NCBI RefSeq assembly: GCF_020076305.1
Contig: NZ_JAIQXE010000001.1
Coordinates: 1,240,001 to 1,304,000, forward strand
From: Flavihumibacter profundi
GTDB taxonomy: Bacteria; Bacteroidota; Bacteroidia; Chitinophagales; Chitinophagaceae
DNA: 64,000 bases
Direction: 5' to 3'
This document shows positions 34,879 to 43,062 of the stretch, one piece after another. Under the pieces are notes generated by a model. The model made no database searches, was not told the DNA's origin, and saw nothing but the letters and a program-made list of their open reading frames with translations. Position 1 is the stretch's first letter. Each line of letters starts with the position of its first letter. A program made the position numbers and the translations under genes.

Positions 34879-37401
34879 ATGTTATCTGATTCCACCACAA
34901 TACACTTCAATAAATATGCCCTAATTATTGCTTTTCTGATTACAATACAAAGCTATGCACAAATCCAGCCTACAAGCGCGGCAGACCGTCTTAAAGGATT
35001 GCAAAAGCGTGAGTTGCTGGCCAGGCGGAGCAATATCCCTGATTTGGGCTTCCGGAATATCGGGCCTTCCATTATGAGCGGCAGGGTTGTAGATATAGAA
35101 GCAAATCCTGCTGATCCTACGGAATTCTACCTGGCATATGCCACTGGAGGATTATGGTATACCCAAAATAACGGGCAATCCTTTAAACCGATTTTTGACA
35201 GTGAGCAGGTAATTGGTATTGGGGATATAGCTATTAACTGGAATGCAGCGCAGCGGGTAATATGGGTGGGAACCGGCGAGGTGAACAGCAGCAGGTCATC
35301 TTATGCAGGCATTGGTGTGTACAAAAGTACCGACAACGGCCAGACCTGGGTATATACGGGTTTACCGGAATCACACCATATCGGTAAAATTCAATTACAC
35401 CCATCAGATCCAAACATAGCATGGGTAGCAGTTCTGGGACATTTATATTCTTCCAGTAAAGAACGCGGTGTTTATAAAACCACAGATGGCGGGAAGACCT
35501 GGCTACAAACTTTATTCGTAGACGGGAATACAGGTATTGTTGACCTCGATATCAATCCTGGAAACCCTCAGGAATTATTTGCAGCTGCCTGGTACAGGAC
35601 GCGCCAGGCCTGGAATTTCGAGGAAAGCGGCAGCAGCAGCGGTATATATAAGTCTGCGGATGGGGGTAACCATTGGCAGCTGGTAAGTGGTGCAGGATCG
35701 GGTTTTATTCAAGGCAAAGGAACAGGCAGGATAGGATTAGCAGTTAGTGCCAAAAATCCCCATACCGTTTATGCAGTCGTAGATAACCAGTTCCCTTTGC
35801 CCGATACCGGGAAGGTTTTCGCGGATACAATGTACCAGTTGAAAGAATTAAAGGGGCTGGACAAAGCAGCTTTTGCCAGGCTGGATAACGATAGGCTGAA
35901 CCGGTTTCTAAAAGCAAATCAGCTACCTGAACAATATACTGCGGAATCCCTGAAGGAAATGGTGCAGAAAGACCAGGTTAAACCAACTGCATTATATGAC
36001 TACCTTTTTGTAGACGATGGTTTTCAGAATAAATCAATTACCGGCTGTGAAGTATATCGCAGCGATGATGGCGGAAGTACCTGGAAAAAGACCCACATCA
36101 AACCAATTGGCATATTTTCTTCTTATGGTTATTACTTCGCCAGGATTTACGTATCACCTGTAAATACTGATAAAATTTTTATCCTTGGATTTAATGCGCA
36201 GCTATCTGAAGATGGCGGAAAATCATTTCGAACAATTGATAAGGGCAATGTCCATGCAGACCATCATGCTTTGTGGATAGACCCAAACAAAGACAGCCAT
36301 ATTATTGATGGAAATGACGGAGGCTGCAATATCAGTTACGACAATGGAGATAACTGGTTTAAAGCCAATACACCACCTGTTGCACAATATTATGCCATCG
36401 CTGTAGATAGCGCTAAACCCTATAATGTTTATGGAGGCCTGCAGGACAATGGAAGCTGGTTTGGTCCTTCTACCCATGAAGAAGATGCCGGCTGGATTGA
36501 TAGTGGTGAATATGGATTTAAAAGACTAAATGGCGGGGATGGCATGCAGGTGCAGGTGGATACCCGTGATAACAATACGGTATACAGTGGATTCCAGTTT
36601 GGCAATTATTACCGCATTAACCTTCAAACCAGGACTTCCCAATATTTTAAGCCAAAGCATGAAATGGGTGAACTCCCTTTACGCTTTAACTGGCAGACCC
36701 CCATTTTGCTCAGCATGCACAATCCTGATATTTTATATATCGGTTCGAACCGGTTTCACCGGTCCATGGATAAGGGTGAACGACTGCAAACAATCAGTGC
36801 AGACCTCAGTAATGGCGGGCATCCGGGAGATGTGCCTTTTGGGACCATTACTACCATCAGTGAATCTCCGTTCCGTTTTGGCCTTCTATTTATTGGCACT
36901 GATGACGGGAATATACAGGTAAGCAGGGATGGCGGCTACAACTGGACGGTCATTGGCAAACCAACAAAAAAAGAAGCGGGGCTACCACAGGGACTTTATG
37001 TTTCAAGGGTTATTGCGAGCAGTTGGAAAGAAAGCCGCGTTTATGTAACCCTGAATGGCTACCGGAATGATCAGTTCGATGCTTATTTATTTGTTAGTGA
37101 AGATTATGGCAATACCTGGAAAAGACTGGGAAATGACCTGCCAATGGAACCAATAAATGTAATCAGGGAAGATCCGCAGTCCGAGCGAATTATTTATGTG
37201 GGTACTGATGGAGGACTTTATGCCAGTATTGATAGCGGGTTAAGCTTTATGTTATTAAATAAAGGGCTGCCAAAATCAATACCGGTACATGACCTGGCCA
37301 TCCAAAAAACTGCCAATGAAATTGTTGTGGGAACGCACGGCAGAAGTTTATATATCGGAAAGCTGGATGCACTCCAGAAGCTAGCCACAGGGGTTCATTA
37401 A
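34879..37401 (+). CDS. Exported VPS10/BNR-repeat beta-propeller protein
   Basis: An 840-residue protein with a signal peptide (cut near SYAQI). The sequence is built of Asp-box (BNR) repeats with the S-x-D-x-G-x-T-W pattern: STDNGQTWV, TTDGGKTWLQ, SADGGNHWQ, SDDGGSTWKK, SRDGGYNWT and SEDYGNTWKRL are visible. This matches Bacteroidota VPS10/sortilin-like exported proteins, often annotated glycosyl hydrolase without catalytic evidence; I do not claim enzyme activity. It is likely a periplasmic or surface ligand-binding propeller. The stop shares four bases (TTAA) with that of the convergent aroQ. Confidence 0.85.
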   Translation: MLSDSTTIHFNKYALIIAFLITIQSYAQIQPTSAADRLKGLQKRELLARRSNIPDLGFRNIGPSIMSGRVVDIEANPADPTEFYLAYATGGLWYTQNNGQSFKPIFDSEQVIGIGDIAINWNAAQRVIWVGTGEVNSSRSSYAGIGVYKSTDNGQTWVYTGLPESHHIGKIQLHPSDPNIAWVAVLGHLYSSSKERGVYKTTDGGKTWLQTLFVDGNTGIVDLDINPGNPQELFAAAWYRTRQAWNFEESGSSSGIYKSADGGNHWQLVSGAGSGFIQGKGTGRIGLAVSAKNPHTVYAVVDNQFPLPDTGKVFADTMYQLKELKGLDKAAFARLDNDRLNRFLKANQLPEQYTAESLKEMVQKDQVKPTALYDYLFVDDGFQNKSITGCEVYRSDDGGSTWKKTHIKPIGIFSSYGYYFARIYVSPVNTDKIFILGFNAQLSEDGGKSFRTIDKGNVHADHHALWIDPNKDSHIIDGNDGGCNISYDNGDNWFKANTPPVAQYYAIAVDSAKPYNVYGGLQDNGSWFGPSTHEEDAGWIDSGEYGFKRLNGGDGMQVQVDTRDNNTVYSGFQFGNYYRINLQTRTSQYFKPKHEMGELPLRFNWQTPILLSMHNPDILYIGSNRFHRSMDKGERLQTISADLSNGGHPGDVPFGTITTISESPFRFGLLFIGTDDGNIQVSRDGGYNWTVIGKPTKKEAGLPQGLYVSRVIASSWKESRVYVTLNGYRNDQFDAYLFVSEDYGNTWKRLGNDLPMEPINVIREDPQSERIIYVGTDGGLYASIDSGLSFMLLNKGLPKSIPVHDLAIQKTANEIVVGTHGRSLYIGKLDALQKLATGVH

Positions 37402-37817
37402 AGACCTGATAAAAACCGGATTGCCAGTTCATAACCTTTTAATCCAAGGCCACATATGGTTCCGGCTGCTTTGGCAGAAACATGGGAAATATGGCGGAAC
37501 TCCTCCCTTGCATGTACATTGCTTATATGCACTTCAACAACCGGGGCTTGTATGGCTGCGATGGCATCCCCTATAGCAACAGATGTATGTGTATAACCTG
37601 CAGGATTTAAAACGATGCCTTTTACGGAAAAGCCCACCCGCTGGATTTCATTAATCAATTCCCCTTCCACATTGGATTGAAAATAACTGAATTCCACTTC
37701 AGGAAAACTTATACGGAGGGCTTCAAGGTATGACCCGAAATCCTGTGACCCATAAACCCCGGGTTCCCTTTTTCCCAGGAGGTTCAGATTTGGTCCATTT
37801 ATGATAGCAATTTTCAT
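37398..37817 (-). CDS. aroQ: Type II 3-dehydroquinate dehydratase
   Basis: A 139-residue protein of the shikimate pathway, turning 3-dehydroquinate into 3-dehydroshikimate. INGPNLNLLGKREPGVYG is the N-terminal signature with the catalytic Arg and Tyr, NPAGYTHTSVAI and VEVHISNVHAREEFRH contain the conserved Asn, His and Arg. The length matches type II enzymes. The ATG at 37817 is used; another lies at 37823. It is convergent with the VPS10-type gene. Confidence 0.96.
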   Translation of the reverse strand: MKIAIINGPNLNLLGKREPGVYGSQDFGSYLEALRISFPEVEFSYFQSNVEGELINEIQRVGFSVKGIVLNPAGYTHTSVAIGDAIAAIQAPVVEVHISNVHAREEFRHISHVSAKAAGTICGLGLKGYELAIRFLSGL

Positions 37818-37907
37818 CTCCATAAAAATAAACAAACAGGCCTAATAATAAATAAATTTAAATATCAAGCCTGTTAATTTAGAAGGTCCAACCTAAAACC
37901 TGCTATG

Positions 37908-39020
37908 TTACGGACGTTTATAGTAATCAATTAAAACAATCCTTTTAAAATCGCTCAAAAATCCTTCATCAACAAATTCAACGTCTCCCCCACTTGCCAA
38001 TACTTTTTCAATAATATCATCTATAGCATCCTTAATATAGAAAGCATTGTTGGTTGCAGGATCATAACCAGAAAATTTTCCATCACCAGAAACAAGCTTA
38101 GCAGGAAACATATAGTTTTTTTCCACAATTAATAACCTTCCTTTCTTTTGAGTTGCATCTTTCCAGACATCCCTTATGCCAATAGCCACCTTACCTGCAC
38201 CCATAGCATCATCAATCTGCTTCATCAGGTTATGCTGCAACAATTTTTTCCAGTCAGTTACATAGGGATCCATTATTGCTTTCAGTTCCACTTCGGACTT
38301 GTCTTCGAAATTGCCGTGGATATATTCAATAACATGCTTCGTATTATGTGATATGCTTTTGAAATGGCCAACTGTCTTCTCAGTTCCCATTACAAAAAGC
38401 GGCAATTTATACGCCTGCAAAACATGGCTGAGGCCATTATCCGTATGCCGTAAAAACTTATCGAGTAATAATTCCTTTCTTGCATTCGCGTCAGAGAAGT
38501 TGGCTACTTTTTCAGGAATCTCATTAATATATGCGGAAATATGATTTGGCACATTCAGCACTACGGGGAAGAAATGGATAGTGTTACCCAGGAATATTTT
38601 AGTGGCCTTATTGCTTAATACAACAAGCAGGTATTTATGGATTTCCTTCTTACTGTAAATCAGGTCACGGATTTCAAAAGAGTCGTCAATTACAATTTTT
38701 TCTTCGAGTGGAATATCGAGGTAATATACTTTCTCAAAAACAGGTGATATAAAAATTGCAATACTCTTTTTATGGGTATTATAATCCAGTGACTTAAGCA
38801 AAAATCTCAGGCTCTTCATAACACATTCAACCCTTTCTTCGGTATATAAACCTTTTAGTTTTCGCTCAATTCTGTCAGCTGCATTATCAAGCTTATAGGA
38901 AAGCTCAGTTTCCAGGCACATTTTAGGTTCAAATGGCATGATCAGTGAAATACAAGGAAGGTACTCAGGTGCTGTTAAAACTTCTTTGTATTCTTCAGTT
39001 AGGCTAAGTGGCATAATCAT
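37908..39020 (-). CDS. baeRF-like (archaeo-eukaryotic release factor related) protein
   Basis: A 370-residue cytoplasmic protein. LPCISLIMPFEP near residue 21, KSIAIFISPVFEKVYYLD near 84 and YLLVVLSNKATKIFLG near 130 follow the pattern of bacterial proteins related to eukaryotic release factor 1 and Vms1 (the baeRF families). The C-terminal part has the L7Ae-like ending typical of the group (GDVEFVDEG, then a terminal FKRIVLIDYYKRP). No GGQ is seen, so peptidyl-tRNA release cannot be assumed. Such proteins are thought to act on stalled ribosomes or RNA under stress. It heads the stress-type cluster. Starts at 39020 and 39014 are both possible. Confidence 0.68.
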   Translation of the reverse strand: MIMPLSLTEEYKEVLTAPEYLPCISLIMPFEPKMCLETELSYKLDNAADRIERKLKGLYTEERVECVMKSLRFLLKSLDYNTHKKSIAIFISPVFEKVYYLDIPLEEKIVIDDSFEIRDLIYSKKEIHKYLLVVLSNKATKIFLGNTIHFFPVVLNVPNHISAYINEIPEKVANFSDANARKELLLDKFLRHTDNGLSHVLQAYKLPLFVMGTEKTVGHFKSISHNTKHVIEYIHGNFEDKSEVELKAIMDPYVTDWKKLLQHNLMKQIDDAMGAGKVAIGIRDVWKDATQKKGRLLIVEKNYMFPAKLVSGDGKFSGYDPATNNAFYIKDAIDDIIEKVLASGGDVEFVDEGFLSDFKRIVLIDYYKRP

Positions 39021-39138
39021 TGAATTTTACACTACAAAATTATTCTACCATGCCAACCCAGCCTATGATATCCATCACCCTTGTGCGTGATTGGCCTCAT
39101 ACGCCATCTATTTCATGAACCATGCATAGGTAACACTT

Positions 39139-39324
39139 TCATGGACCTTCACCAGGAGGAGGCAATTCAGTTGGTGGTGTTTCAAAAGGATTATCGTCTG
39201 GAATGTAATCAGGATCCTCTTCCGGCAAAGGTTCAGTTTCAGGAGCATCTTCAGGATTCAATTCAGGAGACCGGATGGGTGGTTCAACTTCTGCCGGGTT
39301 TTTAGGTAATTTTTTCTTTGGCAT
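39139..39324 (-). CDS. Small Pro/Glu-rich acidic protein
   Basis: A 61-residue protein, lysine-rich at the start (MPKKKLPKNP) and then almost only P, E, D, T and L, with no hydrophobic core. It looks disordered. Coding status rests on the compositional bias and the absence of a better frame. It could be a surface or nucleoid-associated linker protein; no family is recognised. It lies between the baeRF-like gene and the DUF892 gene. Confidence 0.5.
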   Translation of the reverse strand: MPKKKLPKNPAEVEPPIRSPELNPEDAPETEPLPEEDPDYIPDDNPFETPPTELPPPGEGP

Positions 39325-39469
39325 AAATTAATATTCTTTAGTAAATAATTAACGATACAGATTCAATGTATAAACAACAGCCAAAGCAAATTAAATTCAA
39401 TTGGAAAATCAATGAGGACAGTTATTTTGTTTCCTGATATATGTCATTAATGGCTTAATGTCTGTCCCT

Positions 39470-39477
39470 TATATTTG
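39470..39477 (+). promoter_or_regulatory. TAnnTTTG box before the DUF892 gene
   Basis: TATATTTG, ending 21 bases before the ATG at 39499. Confidence 0.5.
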
Positions 39478-39498
39478 AAAATATAAAACCAAAAAACT

Positions 39499-40020
39499 AT
39501 GGCAAACAATAGCTCTACCATCACAAACCTGCACAATTTGCTGGATTATGACGCGCAATCATTTATTGCTGCTGAAGTTGCCTTAAAAAATTCATTGCCT
39601 GAATGGATAAACTGGGCTGGTTCGTTACAGCTTAAAGCGGTACTGCAGAAATATCTTGGTTTTGTTGAACAGCATATTGTAAAAATGCAGGATTTTTTTG
39701 ATGAGGAAGAAATCTCGACGCTAAGCCTGAAAAACAAGATTATGCAGGCATTTATTGAGGAAACAGGGGAGAAAATTTCCCTTTGCGCTGATATTGAAGT
39801 TAAAGATGCCTGCCTTTTAGCCTGTATACAGGCAATAAACCATTTCAAAATCAGCACCTATGGCACGGCAGCAGCATTTGCCAGGGCACTTGGAAAAGAA
39901 AAATCAGCCAGTATATTCCATGAAATTGAGGTCAATGAAAAACAAATTGATGACCGGTTATCACAGCTAGCTGAATTTGAAATCAATACTAAAGCAAAGT
40001 CACCCATTTACCTGCCTTAA
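39499..40020 (+). CDS. DUF892 (YciE/YciF-like) ferritin-like protein
   Basis: A 173-residue four-helix protein of the DUF892 group, related to E. coli YciE and YciF. Helix I has LHNLLDYDAQSFIAAE (cited for its Asp and Glu), and later helices have KYLGFVEQHIVKMQDFF and IFHEIEVNEKQID with Glu and His spaced like diiron ligands. Family genes respond to osmotic, stationary-phase or oxidative stress; iron binding has been suggested for the group. It is a single gene with a promoter box. Next to it lie DsrE-like and BON-domain genes. Confidence 0.8.
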   Translation: MANNSSTITNLHNLLDYDAQSFIAAEVALKNSLPEWINWAGSLQLKAVLQKYLGFVEQHIVKMQDFFDEEEISTLSLKNKIMQAFIEETGEKISLCADIEVKDACLLACIQAINHFKISTYGTAAAFARALGKEKSASIFHEIEVNEKQIDDRLSQLAEFEINTKAKSPIYLP

Positions 40021-40143
40021 GCCGACCCAATAATATAAACTATTATTTACATAGGATAAGTTTCGCTGAATGCAGATCTTACAAGCAGGCTTGTTTATTT
40101 TGGTGAAATATCCATAATTTGTACCCATTGCCAAAATAACAAA

Positions 40144-40554
40144 ATGAAAAAAATAATTATTTCCTGCGCAGTCCTTTTTATTTGCTCTTTATCTGTTTGT
40201 GCACAGCAGAAACAGCACAAAATTGTTTGGGATCTTGAAAGTGCGGATACCGCAGATTACAGGGGTATAATCCGCCAGATAAATAATGTATTAAAAGTTG
40301 CACCGGACGCAAGGATAGAAGTAGTATGCCACGGTCCGGCAGTTTATGCCCTGATAGACGGAAAAACAAATATTAAAGATAAGATTGATGAATTAAAGGC
40401 ATCCAAAAATGTCGTATTTGCAGCCTGTGCCAATTCCCTGAAGCGGTTAAACCTGACACCGGAGCAGGTAATACCTTCGGCAATTGTAGTGCCTGTATCC
40501 ATATTGGAAATGGCCGGGAAACAGGAAGAAGGCTGGAGCTACATTAAATACTGA
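40144..40554 (+). CDS. Exported DsrE-like protein
   Basis: A 136-residue protein with a signal peptide (cut near SVCAQQ). The mature part follows the DsrE/TusD-like fold: IVWDLESADTADYRGIIR, then ARIEVVCHGPAVYAL with one Cys and FAACANSLKRL with another, in the place where DsrE-type sulfur carriers have their reactive Cys. Periplasmic DsrE-like proteins are common in Bacteroidota, and the role is not established. Neighbouring DUF892 and BON genes suggest stress-related expression. Confidence 0.78.
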   Translation: MKKIIISCAVLFICSLSVCAQQKQHKIVWDLESADTADYRGIIRQINNVLKVAPDARIEVVCHGPAVYALIDGKTNIKDKIDELKASKNVVFAACANSLKRLNLTPEQVIPSAIVVPVSILEMAGKQEEGWSYIKY

Positions 40555-40676
40555 TACTTCGAATTTTTATAGTCAGGCTTCCCTAACCAGAGTCAGGAAA
40601 ATTGGTGATTGTCCTCATTGAACGGAATTTTAAAGAATTGTTCTTTTGCGTAGAATTCAAATATTTTGATCATCCT

Positions 40677-40684
40677 TAAATTTG
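40677..40684 (+). promoter_or_regulatory. TAnnTTTG box 7 bases before the BON-protein gene
   Basis: TAAATTTG, followed by 7 bases and the ATG at 40692. Short spacing again; an alternative TATTTTG lies at about 40662-40668. Confidence 0.35.
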
Positions 40685-40691
40685 AAATTTT

Positions 40692-41366
40692 ATGAAAAGC
40701 GATATAGAAATTCAAAGAAATGTGATGGAACAATTAAGGTGGGAACCTTTTTTAAATGCTTCAGAAATTGGGGTAGCTGTTAAGAACGGGATTGTTACAT
40801 TATCGGGCCATGTTGATTCATACTCCAAAAAAATCCATGCGGAGAAGGCAGCAAAAAAGGTATCGGGAGTAAAGGCAATTGCAGAAGAAATCCAGGTAGG
40901 CTTATTCCCAAGCTTCAGGAAAACTGATAGTGAAATTGCTGAGGCGGCAATTACTGCCTTGAAATGGCATACAATGATACCTGAAGATAAAATCAAGATA
41001 AGTGTTGAAAATGGGATTGTAACCCTTGAAGGTGAAGTGGAGTGGGAATACCAGCGGACACAGGCGAAAATGTCTATTGAAAACCTTAAAGGCGTATGGT
41101 CTGTTACGAACCTGATTACTATTAAACCCAAAATTACACCTGGTGATATTAAGGTAAAAATCAATTCCGTTTTTCAAAGAAGCGCAACATTAGATGCTTC
41201 GAAAATATCTGCTGAAGTCATTGGCAACAAGATTATACTGCAGGGAAAAGTAAGGTCATTTGCGGAAAAAGAAGATGCAGAGTGTGCCGCCTGGTCAGCA
41301 CCCGGAGTTACAGCTGTCGAAAACAGGCTTTTGATAGAGGAACCGGAATATTCTTTTGAAGATTAA
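40692..41366 (+). CDS. Triple-BON-domain protein
   Basis: A 224-residue protein with three BON domains (about 1-75, 78-150 and 153-222). Each has the pattern of a short helix, then V-x-V-x-NG-x-VTLSG/EG and a conserved Gly: VAVKNGIVTLSGHVD, SVENGIVTLEGEVEW and EVIGNKIILQGKVRS. BON domains bind membranes or phospholipids; OsmY is the best-known example. No signal peptide is present, so this one is probably cytoplasmic, as in many Bacteroidota multi-BON proteins linked to osmotic or general stress. It is convergent with glucokinase. Confidence 0.87.
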   Translation: MKSDIEIQRNVMEQLRWEPFLNASEIGVAVKNGIVTLSGHVDSYSKKIHAEKAAKKVSGVKAIAEEIQVGLFPSFRKTDSEIAEAAITALKWHTMIPEDKIKISVENGIVTLEGEVEWEYQRTQAKMSIENLKGVWSVTNLITIKPKITPGDIKVKINSVFQRSATLDASKISAEVIGNKIILQGKVRSFAEKEDAECAAWSAPGVTAVENRLLIEEPEYSFED

Positions 41367-41367
41367 T

Positions 41368-42393
41368 TTATAATTGCTGGTGCATTACAAAATATGCCGC
41401 ACCTAACAAAGGTGCCTCGGTATTCTTAATGACTTTAACCGGAACATTTTTTAATACATAATTAAGCCTGCCGCTTTGGCAAAAGGAATTATTAAACCGA
41501 AACACTTCAAATAATTCAAGTATTTGCGGGGCAATCCCTCCACCAATAAACAAGCCTCCTATAGCTTTTAATTTCAGGACAAGGTTTGCTGATTCATATG
41601 CCAGGTAACGAATAAAATATTCCATGGTTTTATAACAAAGTTCACTTGCTTTTACATTGCTGCTGATAACAGCAGGAAGATCAGCCTTTTCCAATAATCC
41701 GTTCAACCAGTCAGGTTCGTTTATACTTTTTACATCCCTGAAAAACTTGTAAATATTGAATATACCAGGACCACAGATCAGGCGCTCCCAGCTTACATGG
41801 CCAAATTGTTCCTGCAAATGATTGAGCAACTCAATATCCAGTTTTGTCCTCGGCGCAAAATCACAATGACCGCCTTCTGTTGCAAAAGGGTGATAAACAC
41901 TTCCGTCATTATAAAGTCCTGCTTCCCCGAGCCCGGTTCCAGGGGCAATTATTGCTGCATTGCCTGCCTGGCCTGGAATCCCCTTTTGAACAACCACACA
42001 ATCAGTTTCAGGCAACAAAGCCAATCCATAAGCCATTGCCTCCAGGTCATTTACCAGGCAGGGATTATTTAGCCCGATTTCTTTGGCCAATAATTGCTCA
42101 TCTATTTCCCAGTTCAAATTGGTAAGCATGGCTTTCCCGTTTATTACCGGACCCGGCACGCCAATACAAACCCGATCTGGCTTTGACCAACCCTTTAAAA
42201 CCTCTTTTAGCATCATGGCTGGCTCCGGAAATTGCCGTGTAATGAATTTCATTTTACTTATTTCCATTAACTGCTTATTTACAACCCGGTATAGTGCCAG
42301 GTTTGTTTTCGTTGCTCCAATATCGCCCGCAAGAATTGTAAGGCCGTTTGCCCTCCCTAAATCCCCGGAAGTATATTTTAGTGGCAGTAGCAT
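41368..42393 (-). CDS. glk: Glucokinase (Glk family)
   Basis: A 341-residue kinase of the hexokinase/actin fold. LAGDIGATKTNLALYRV is the first phosphate loop, CLVNDLEAMAYGLALL has the catalytic Asp, and IIAPGTGLGEAGL the second phosphate loop; the C-terminal GGLFIGGGIAPQIL binds adenosine. This is the Glk rather than ROK type. It phosphorylates glucose to glucose-6-phosphate. The ATG at 42393 gives 16 residues before the loop, a little longer than usual. It is on the minus strand with the Nudix gene 39 bases upstream. Confidence 0.93.
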   Translation of the reverse strand: MLLPLKYTSGDLGRANGLTILAGDIGATKTNLALYRVVNKQLMEISKMKFITRQFPEPAMMLKEVLKGWSKPDRVCIGVPGPVINGKAMLTNLNWEIDEQLLAKEIGLNNPCLVNDLEAMAYGLALLPETDCVVVQKGIPGQAGNAAIIAPGTGLGEAGLYNDGSVYHPFATEGGHCDFAPRTKLDIELLNHLQEQFGHVSWERLICGPGIFNIYKFFRDVKSINEPDWLNGLLEKADLPAVISSNVKASELCYKTMEYFIRYLAYESANLVLKLKAIGGLFIGGGIAPQILELFEVFRFNNSFCQSGRLNYVLKNVPVKVIKNTEAPLLGAAYFVMHQQL

Positions 42394-42432
42394 AAGCTTA
42401 ACTTTTAAAGAGGCAGGTACGGATGATAAATA

Positions 42433-42912
42433 TCACGACCGCTTTTTGATTTTTTTAATCGCTTCATCAATAAGTAAAACCTGACCCTTAATAATTTTAT
42501 TCCGGGCTTCCGCAACACCAAACCATGCGGCGCGGTCAATTTCTGGAATGGTAATTATTTTACCGGATTGCGGGGGCCATTCTAATTCAATACTGTTGCT
42601 GATGATTTTTCCAGGGTCTATATCCTGTAACACTAACCATGCATACACTATTTTCCCGCTACTTTGTTTTACAGGAGTTAATGAAATGCCGACAGAGGCA
42701 ATATCTATACCCAGTTCTTCTTTTACTTCCCTTAATGCAGCTTCAAAAAGGTTTTCACCTTCTTCCAGTTCACCTTTGGGTATAGACCATACATGTTCAT
42801 TCTTATTTGCCCAGAATGGCCCACCGGGATGAACCAGGAAAAATTCCAGTTCATTATTCAGAAACCGGTAAAATAATATACCCGCACTTCTTTTTGGCAT
42901 CAGATTCCGCAT
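42433..42912 (-). CDS. Nudix hydrolase
   Basis: A 159-residue protein with a complete Nudix box: GELEEGENLFEAALREV, then KEELGI, matching G-x5-E-x7-REU-x-EE-x-GU. The N-terminal KRSAGILFYRFLNNELEFFLVHPGG and WSIPKGE suggest the bis(5'-nucleosyl)-tetraphosphatase or general NTP-cleaning group. The substrate is not determined. It precedes glk on the same strand. Confidence 0.92.
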   Translation of the reverse strand: MRNLMPKRSAGILFYRFLNNELEFFLVHPGGPFWANKNEHVWSIPKGELEEGENLFEAALREVKEELGIDIASVGISLTPVKQSSGKIVYAWLVLQDIDPGKIISNSIELEWPPQSGKIITIPEIDRAAWFGVAEARNKIIKGQVLLIDEAIKKIKKRS

Positions 42913-43062
42913 TATTTAAACCACTAATCAAACTACCCTAATGCTACACAAAAGAACAAAAAGTCATAACCGGACTTATTAATAACCGGCAAACCAAACA
43001 GCACATTCCCATATTAAAGTAAGCAAAAAATATATGGTTAGTTTATGTAATTTTAGTAACCT

